Below, one piece after another: positions 33,119-39,463 of a stretch of DNA of 39,463 nucleotides. The notes beneath the pieces were generated by a model that had not been told where the DNA came from, made no database searches, and saw nothing but the letters and a program-made list of their open reading frames with translations. The stretch lies in the NCBI GenBank assembly GCA_002455375.1, contig DKKR01000079.1, positions 16,635 through 56,097 of the forward strand, read 5' to 3'. Every line of letters starts with the position of its first letter. The stretch's first letter is position 1. The position numbers were made by a program, and so were the translations under genes. This stretch comes from Bacteroidetes bacterium UBA6661. Lineage in GTDB: Bacteria; Bacteroidota; Bacteroidia; AKYH767-A; OLB10.

Positions 33119-36100
33119 ATGAACAGATACTTTACCACAGGCAGAAACATCACGTGGAAGTTATGTTTTGCAATTACACTTCTGCTGGGCACTTTTAGTG
33201 CCAAAGCACAGATTCCAACAGCATCCTTTGCTGCTGATTCTACAGAAGGTTGTGTACCCTTGACGGTACATTTCAGTAATACATCAACTTTAGCCACAAG
33301 TTACTTCTGGGATTTTGGAAATGGTAATACATCAACATTACCCAATCCGCAAACTGTTTATTTAGCTCCCGGGAACTATACTGTAAAGCTCATTGCCTAC
33401 AACAGTACTTCAGGAAAATCGGATACACTGATCATTCCAAATTATATTGATGTTGTTTCATTCCCGACCGCAAACTTTTCATCTAATGTTACATCAGGTT
33501 GTAGTCCACTATCTGTAATATTCAATAACACATCATCAAATTTCACATCTTGTATTTGGGATTTTGGTGATGGATTTTCATCAACACAAACCAATCCGAC
33601 ACATACTTATAGCATTCCGGGTACCTATACTGTTAAGTTAGTAGCTTATTCATCCTATGGTTGTTCAAATGTAAAAACACAAACAAACTATATTACTGTT
33701 TATGGTCAACCGACAGCACAGTTAACAGCAAATCCTTCTAGCACATGTGATGCCAATCAGGTAATTCAGTTTAACTCATCGTCTGCCGGTGTTGTAAGTT
33801 ATCAATGGAACTTTGGTCAGCCCTCTTCAGGTGGTGCAAACACTTCTACACTACAAGATCCAACACATACTTATGGAACTCAAGGTTCTTATAATGTTAG
33901 TTTGATTGTGACTGATGCTAATGGATGTTCAGACACGGCTGCTATAAACAATATGATTACCATTGGCACAGCACTTACACCAACATTTACATGGACCAAT
34001 GGTGCAGGATGTAAGCCGTTAACAACAAATTTTACTGCGCCATCAATAACAGGCGCTACAAGTTATGCATGGGATTTTGGTGATCCTTCATCAGGAGCTC
34101 AAAACACTTCAACTGTTGCAAACCCTTCACACACTTATGCAAACTCAGGAACATACTCTGTTTCACTTTACGTTACAACGTCAAGTGGATGTAATGGCGG
34201 TGTGATCTTAAATAATATTATTGTTGTTGATCAGCCACCGGTGGCGGCATTTACATCTAACCCAACAACAGGATGTAAGCCTCTTGCAGTGCAGTTTAAC
34301 AATACATCAACTGGTGCTGCCACTTATCTTTGGGAATTTGGAGATGGTACTACTTCAACACTTGTATCACCATCGAAGGTTTATACAACAGCAGGTACTT
34401 ATAATGTAACATTACATGCGTTTAGCACAAATGGTTGCGAGAAAATACTGGTAAAGAACAACTATATTGTAGTTAATGAAATTGTAGCCAGCTATTACTT
34501 CTCACCCGGTTCCGGATGTGCTCCATTAAGTGTAAATTTTATACCTCAAAACAATGCAGGCGTAGTTTCTTATGAATGGAATTTTGGTGATCCGGCCTCA
34601 GGTGCATTAAACACATCAACACTATCAAATCCTACACATATTTATAATAACGTTGGAACATACTCAACCAATCTAATTGTTACATCAGCGGCAGGGTGTA
34701 AAGACACGCTTATAAAAAACTTTGTAAAAGTCAGGGATGCTTCTGTTCTTTATACTGTACCGGACACAATTAAAGGTTGCCAACCTTATCCTGTATCATT
34801 TACCAACCCATTGCCAGGAGCTACAGTTTTCCATTGGGATTTTGGTGTGCCTTGGCTAACCAATGATACAAGCAATGTAGCTAATCCAACTTTTACCTTT
34901 GATTCTGTTGGAATATTTACAGTAACATTAAATTCATTCATGCCGGGAAATAATGGATCAGGATGCTCGCAATTTTTTAATCCTGTTGCCATTGTTCAAA
35001 TATTCCCAATGCTCATTTCACCAATCACTTATATTCAAGCTACACCTTGTGCACCCTATCTGATTCACTTTAGTGATACCACTATGGATGTAGTTTCATG
35101 GGATTGGGACTTTGGTGATGGTTCACCACATGCTACAACTCAATTTCCTTCGCATACTTATGCGCAACCGGGAACATATACTGTAGTTTTGAATATTGTT
35201 CTGCAAAGTGGTTGTATGACGAGTTTAAGTACAACAATCACTTTAGGCTATCCTAATCCGATAACAGTAAATAAAAAGGCCGGTTGTCACGATGAGGCAT
35301 TTACTTTTGGATTAACAGGAGGTCCTTGGTCAAACATACAATGGAACTTTGGTGATGGTGTTGGTACATCAACATCTGCTAATCCAACATATACTTATAA
35401 TCAGGCCGGGACTTTCACGGTTTCTGTAACTGTGACAAGCAGTGATGGATGTGTCAATACTTATACTGATAGTATTACTACAACAAATCCACAGCCTTCT
35501 TTTGTTATCAATGGACCAACGTCAAGTTGTACGAATCAATTTGTATTCTTTACAAACACATCAACTGGTGCAACCTCTTATTGGTGGGATTTTGGTGATC
35601 CAACATCATCAACAGGATTTTCTTCGTTAGAAAATCCATCAAGAAATTTTACTACGCCAAAAGCGTACACCATTTCGCTAACAGCAACCAATGGTGCCTG
35701 TTCGCGAACGGTTACCTATCCTGCATTAATCAGAATTAACAGAGCTGCACCGAATTTCTCATTTACGCAGAGTTCGCAATGTTTCCCCATTACAGTTACA
35801 CTAACTGATCTTACCGGACCTACACCGGCAATTAAATGGGGTTGGAATTTTTATAACGGATCAACAGATTCAACACAAAATCCGGTTTACACATTCTATG
35901 CTCCACCAACCTCTGATACAATTTCACTATGGGTTAGAGATACAAATGGATGTTCAGCAACAAAACGTCTTAAAGGAATAAAATACAAACAAGCAAAATT
36001 TACCATGTCGGCAACCGGAGGTTGTAATCCAACAACAATTTGTTTTACTGACGCTAGTGACACGACTGTTGTTTCAAGAAAATGGGATTTTGGAAATGGT

Positions 36101-39100
36101 GCTACATCAACACAAGCTAATCCTTGTTATACTTATACATCAGATGGTGTATATACAGTGACTTTGATAACAACCTTCTCCACAGGCTGTAAAGACACTT
36201 TAGTCATGACGAATGCAGTTACCATTTCAACCCCTGCTGCTGACTTTAGTGTGCCCACACAGGCATTCTGTGCACCAGCACTTGTAAATTTCAACAACCT
36301 TTCTACTAACGCTACTACATATTATTGGGATTTTGGTGATGGCTCTAACTCTATTGCCACATCACCATCGCATGTGTATAATGTTCCCGGTGATTATACC
36401 ATCACTTTAATTGCCATCAACGGAACTTGTCGTGATACAATGACAAAAGTTAACTACCTGCATGTGCCCGGTACTTTCTCTTATTTCAATCTGGTAAGTC
36501 TGCAAAGTTGTGTAGGCAACTTAGTTCAGTTTACTGACAGTTCATTGAATGCACAAACATGGTTATGGAACTTTGGCGATGGCGACAGCTCTACGCTACA
36601 AAATCCAACACACTTATATTCTACAACAGGAAGCTTTACAGTTTCGTTGATTACAAGTGATAACCTTGGTTGCTCTTCACATTACATATTCAGTAATCCG
36701 ATAGTTGTTCATCCTGTTCCAACAGCATCTGCAACAACTACAGATACCGTTGGCTGTAGTCCGCTAACATCAACATTTACTCAAAACTCCATAAATGCTA
36801 CCACCTATCTTTGGAATTTTGGCGATCCAGCTTCAGGTGCATTAAACACTGCCACTACATCTACTGCAACGCATACCTATAATAATGCAGGTGCTTATCA
36901 GCCTTATTTTGTTGCATACAATAATTTTGGATGCAGTGATACTATGTGGTTACCCAAAACAATAAATGTAAATCAAACACCGGTAGCACAGTTTAGTTCA
37001 TCTGCAACCAATGGTTGTACACCTTTGACTGTAAACTTTACAAACACATCAACTAAATTAAACACTCCTCAATATTTGTGGAATTTTGGCAATGGCAATA
37101 CAGCCATTACTTCAAATGCTACTGTAGTTTATGCCGATTCAGGAAGCTTTAATGTTAGCCTTATAGTTACCAATGCTGCAGGATGTGCTGACACTGCAAC
37201 TGCACAAATTACGACTGTTCTTTCGCCAACAGCTATTGCTTCAACAACAGATACTGTTGGCTGTAGCCCACATACTGTAAACTTTACTAACGTTTCTCTG
37301 AATGCAACAAGTTATCAATGGAACTTTGGCAATGGTGCTACGTCAACACTTGCTAATCCAAGTTACACTTACAATAATGCAGGTAACTATACCGTAACAT
37401 TAATTGCAACCAATGCATCAGGATGTAGTGATACACTTGTATTCCCATCACAGATTATTGTTAACCAAACTCCGAGAGCACGATTCAATATGAGTCCGGC
37501 TACAGGGTGTTCGCCACTCACTGTAAACTTCACAAACACCTCAGCAAATACTTCCGGTGCAACTTACAGTTGGAACTTTGGAAATGGCAATACAGCATCA
37601 ACTGCTAATGCTTCTTCATTATATCCCGACTCAGGAACATTTGCGGTTACACTTTTAGTAACTAATGGTAATGGATGTTCAGACGACTCAGTAAGAAACG
37701 TAGTAGTAAAATTATCGCCTACGGCAAGTGCAACCACAAACGATACAACAGGTTGTAATCCATACACAAGTACTTTTGTAAATAACTCAATCAACGCAAC
37801 TTCTTATAACTGGAATTTTGGTGATGGCGGAACATCAACACAAGCAAATCCAACACACACCTATCCCGGAACAGGAAACTTTACTGTTACACTGATTGCA
37901 ACCAATACAGCAGGATGTAAAGACACCTTTGTGTTCAACAATACCATTCAGGTAAATCAAACACCATTGGCTTCATTTACTGCTTCAGCTGTAACCGGAT
38001 GTGCTCCATTAAATGTTAACTTCACCAATACCTCAACCGTTACTTCGGGAGCTACATACTTCTGGGATTTTGGAAATGGCAATACTTCAACAGTTGCTAA
38101 CCCTTCCGCTGTATTTGCTGATTCAGGTACTTATCAGGTAGTATTGAATGTAAACAATGGCAATGGCTGTACTCATACAGCATCACAACTAATTACCGTT
38201 AATATTTCTCCAACAGCGCTTGCATTAACCACAGACACTGCAGGATGTACACCACATGCTGTGAGCTTCATTAATAATTCTACCAATGCTACAAGCTATC
38301 AGTGGAACTTTGGAAACGGAGCAACTTCAACAGCAGTAAGTCCTAGCTATACTTATACTACAGGAGGATTGATGACGGTGACATTAATTGCAAGCAATTC
38401 TGCAGGATGTCGTGATACATTTGTCTTGCCATATCAGATTAATGTAAAGCAATCACCAAGAGCAAGATTTAATATGAGTCCTACCCTTGGTTGTACACCA
38501 CTTAATGTGAACTTTACCAATACCACCGCCAATATGCAAGGTGCTACATTCAACTGGAATTTTGGTAACGGAAATTCAGCAACAACTGCAAATCCTTCAA
38601 CAGTTTATTCAGACTCCGGAACCTATGCGGTTACATTAACAGTTACCAATAGCAATGGCTGCTCTGATGATTCAACCCGAACTGTTCGTGCCAATCTTTC
38701 GCCAACAGCAATAGCTGCTACAACAGATACTGCAGGTTGTGCACCATACACAAGTACATTTACAAACAGCTCACTTAATGCTACTTCGTATCAATGGAAT
38801 TTTGGTGATGGTGGCACATCAACGGTTGCAACACCAACACATACGTATAACTCATCAGGCAATTACACTGTAACATTAATTGCTTCAAATGCATCAGGTT
38901 GTAGAGATACATTAGTGTTTCCGTATGCCATCAATGTAAATAATAAACCGGTAGCTGCATTTACACCTGCATCTGCATCAGGATGTGTTCCATATACTGT
39001 GACATTTAACAATACATCATCACAGATATCAGGAGCAACTTACTTATGGAATTTTGGAAATGGCGATACCGATACAACAAAGAATCCAACTTACACATTT

Positions 39101-39463
39101 ACAAATACAGGATCATTTATTGTTAGTATGATTGTTACTAATGCATCAGGATGTATGGATAGTATTTCGCATACTGTAAATGTAAACGGTCTCCCTGTTG
39201 CTATGGCTTCAACAAATGACACAACAGGTTGTACACCACTGGCAGTTAGTTTTACAAACTCATCAACTAATGCAACATCTTATATATGGAATTTTGGAAA
39301 TGGATTAACATCAACTACTCCAAATCCAACACACACTTATACAACAGGTGGATTATACACTGTGACTTTAATTGCCATTACTTCTAATGGCTGCCGTGAT
39401 ACATTTACACTTCCATATCAGATAAATACAAAGCAATCTCCTTTAGCAAATTTCAGTCAATCA
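33119..39463 (+). CDS. Giant secreted PKD-repeat protein, N-terminal part (3' end beyond window)
   Basis: The frame is open from the ATG at 33119 to the right edge, 2115 codons with no stop. The frame was checked at many repeat positions and shows no shift. A signal peptide (residues 1-31, ending TFSAKAQ) is followed by 25 PKD-type units, each with the core W(D/N)FG(D/N)G or WxFGDPxSG. The first core Trp is residue 64 and the last is residue 2057. Most units carry two Cys, one before PL in GC.PL and one in a GC.D stretch near the end, which could form a disulfide. The eleventh unit (near 35839, WGWNFYNG) is degenerate. Such proteins are usually surface adhesins or gliding/biofilm components secreted by the type IX system. 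The sorting domain would be outside the window. Confidence 0.9.
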   Translation, partial: MNRYFTTGRNITWKLCFAITLLLGTFSAKAQIPTASFAADSTEGCVPLTVHFSNTSTLATSYFWDFGNGNTSTLPNPQTVYLAPGNYTVKLIAYNSTSGKSDTLIIPNYIDVVSFPTANFSSNVTSGCSPLSVIFNNTSSNFTSCIWDFGDGFSSTQTNPTHTYSIPGTYTVKLVAYSSYGCSNVKTQTNYITVYGQPTAQLTANPSSTCDANQVIQFNSSSAGVVSYQWNFGQPSSGGANTSTLQDPTHTYGTQGSYNVSLIVTDANGCSDTAAINNMITIGTALTPTFTWTNGAGCKPLTTNFTAPSITGATSYAWDFGDPSSGAQNTSTVANPSHTYANSGTYSVSLYVTTSSGCNGGVILNNIIVVDQPPVAAFTSNPTTGCKPLAVQFNNTSTGAATYLWEFGDGTTSTLVSPSKVYTTAGTYNVTLHAFSTNGCEKILVKNNYIVVNEIVASYYFSPGSGCAPLSVNFIPQNNAGVVSYEWNFGDPASGALNTSTLSNPTHIYNNVGTYSTNLIVTSAAGCKDTLIKNFVKVRDASVLYTVPDTIKGCQPYPVSFTNPLPGATVFHWDFGVPWLTNDTSNVANPTFTFDSVGIFTVTLNSFMPGNNGSGCSQFFNPVAIVQIFPMLISPITYIQATPCAPYLIHFSDTTMDVVSWDWDFGDGSPHATTQFPSHTYAQPGTYTVVLNIVLQSGCMTSLSTTITLGYPNPITVNKKAGCHDEAFTFGLTGGPWSNIQWNFGDGVGTSTSANPTYTYNQAGTFTVSVTVTSSDGCVNTYTDSITTTNPQPSFVINGPTSSCTNQFVFFTNTSTGATSYWWDFGDPTSSTGFSSLENPSRNFTTPKAYTISLTATNGACSRTVTYPALIRINRAAPNFSFTQSSQCFPITVTLTDLTGPTPAIKWGWNFYNGSTDSTQNPVYTFYAPPTSDTISLWVRDTNGCSATKRLKGIKYKQAKFTMSATGGCNPTTICFTDASDTTVVSRKWDFGNGATSTQANPCYTYTSDGVYTVTLITTFSTGCKDTLVMTNAVTISTPAADFSVPTQAFCAPALVNFNNLSTNATTYYWDFGDGSNSIATSPSHVYNVPGDYTITLIAINGTCRDTMTKVNYLHVPGTFSYFNLVSLQSCVGNLVQFTDSSLNAQTWLWNFGDGDSSTLQNPTHLYSTTGSFTVSLITSDNLGCSSHYIFSNPIVVHPVPTASATTTDTVGCSPLTSTFTQNSINATTYLWNFGDPASGALNTATTSTATHTYNNAGAYQPYFVAYNNFGCSDTMWLPKTINVNQTPVAQFSSSATNGCTPLTVNFTNTSTKLNTPQYLWNFGNGNTAITSNATVVYADSGSFNVSLIVTNAAGCADTATAQITTVLSPTAIASTTDTVGCSPHTVNFTNVSLNATSYQWNFGNGATSTLANPSYTYNNAGNYTVTLIATNASGCSDTLVFPSQIIVNQTPRARFNMSPATGCSPLTVNFTNTSANTSGATYSWNFGNGNTASTANASSLYPDSGTFAVTLLVTNGNGCSDDSVRNVVVKLSPTASATTNDTTGCNPYTSTFVNNSINATSYNWNFGDGGTSTQANPTHTYPGTGNFTVTLIATNTAGCKDTFVFNNTIQVNQTPLASFTASAVTGCAPLNVNFTNTSTVTSGATYFWDFGNGNTSTVANPSAVFADSGTYQVVLNVNNGNGCTHTASQLITVNISPTALALTTDTAGCTPHAVSFINNSTNATSYQWNFGNGATSTAVSPSYTYTTGGLMTVTLIASNSAGCRDTFVLPYQINVKQSPRARFNMSPTLGCTPLNVNFTNTTANMQGATFNWNFGNGNSATTANPSTVYSDSGTYAVTLTVTNSNGCSDDSTRTVRANLSPTAIAATTDTAGCAPYTSTFTNSSLNATSYQWNFGDGGTSTVATPTHTYNSSGNYTVTLIASNASGCRDTLVFPYAINVNNKPVAAFTPASASGCVPYTVTFNNTSSQISGATYLWNFGNGDTDTTKNPTYTFTNTGSFIVSMIVTNASGCMDSISHTVNVNGLPVAMASTNDTTGCTPLAVSFTNSSTNATSYIWNFGNGLTSTTPNPTHTYTTGGLYTVTLIAITSNGCRDTFTLPYQINTKQSPLANFSQS
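33200..39463 (+). repeat. Array of 25 PKD-domain coding repeats
   Basis: The core Trp codons of the repeats start near 33308, 33557, 33806, 34331, 34835, 36566, 36812, 37079 and on to 39287. Steps are about 240-267 bp in the first part and strictly 240/252 bp from 37079 on. Some units (near 33806, 34070, 34576, 35583 and 36812) have a FGDP/FGQP-SG...NTS variant in place of FGDG, forming a second flavour of repeat. Confidence 0.88.
36977..39463 (+). repeat. Nested higher-order repeat: 492-bp PKD pairs in 984-bp four-domain superunits
   Basis: The boundary sequences (Q-T-P-x-A and related) occur at 36977, 37469, 37961, 38453 and 38945, each exactly 492 bp apart. Core Trp steps alternate 240 and 252 bp without exception across ten units. 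Marker motifs recur every second pair: RARFNMSP starts close to 37475 and 38459, 984 bp apart. The third superunit is cut by the window edge. Confidence 0.85.

Noticed and set aside
33119..39463. Possible frameshift in the giant PKD gene, since no stop closes it in the window
   Set aside because: Core Trp codons from 33308 to 39287 are all in the same frame, with no stop. The gene simply runs off the edge.
33119..39463. CRISPR-like or satellite array as an explanation for the regular repeats
   Set aside because: The period is a whole number of codons, the repeats encode PKD domains and spacers are not unique. It is a protein-coding repeat.

Overview
The window is AT-rich DNA from a member of the Bacteroidota, most likely an aerobic, non-gut lineage of the Sphingobacteriales/Chitinophagales/Cytophagales type (the order is inference). 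Several things point there: a complete alternative complex III operon (actABCDEF) running straight into aa3 oxidase genes; DUF349 and DUF4476 proteins; giant secreted proteins with Ig-like and PKD repeats; starts without clear Shine-Dalgarno sequences; and several TAnnTTTG-type -7 boxes. No rRNA, tRNA, CRISPR array, insertion sequence or phage gene was recognised.

Layout. Positions 1-2041 hold the N-terminal part of a secreted Ig-like repeat protein (minus strand, runs off the left edge). From 2359 to 7558 lie a peptide transporter (POT family), thymidylate kinase, a bifunctional phosphoglucose/phosphomannose isomerase and a DUF885 lipoprotein peptidase. From 7635 to 12228 there is a tight four-gene minus-strand operon: GH73-like glucosaminidase, two SGNH-fold proteins and an MBOAT O-acyltransferase, with 4-bp overlaps between the last three. 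It looks like an envelope-glycan O-acetylation/remodelling cassette and is the least described system here. From 12367 to 23493 comes the respiratory operon actA-B-C-D-E-F-coxB-coxA, closed by a perfect 15-bp hairpin terminator. It encodes a quinol-oxidising complex III replacement together with subunits I and II of the terminal oxidase, so quinol electrons can pass through hemes and Fe-S clusters to oxygen.

From 23721 to 32097 are mostly small housekeeping genes on both strands: a SPOR-domain protein, a DUF4476 protein, a membrane protein next to rpoN (sigma-54), a DUF349 protein with five repeats, frr, a thioredoxin-like [2Fe-2S] ferredoxin, an MmcQ/YjbR protein and an unrecognised helical protein.

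From 32483 to the right edge, on the plus strand, are a small secreted protein with an unusually long N-tail and then the start of a giant PKD-repeat protein. The giant protein has 2115 codons visible, no stop and 25 PKD-like units. Its distal part has a precise nested periodicity: PKD units alternate 240 and 252 bp, making a 492-bp pair and a 984-bp four-domain superunit. Both partial giant proteins probably carry a C-terminal type IX secretion signal outside the window, but that is inference.
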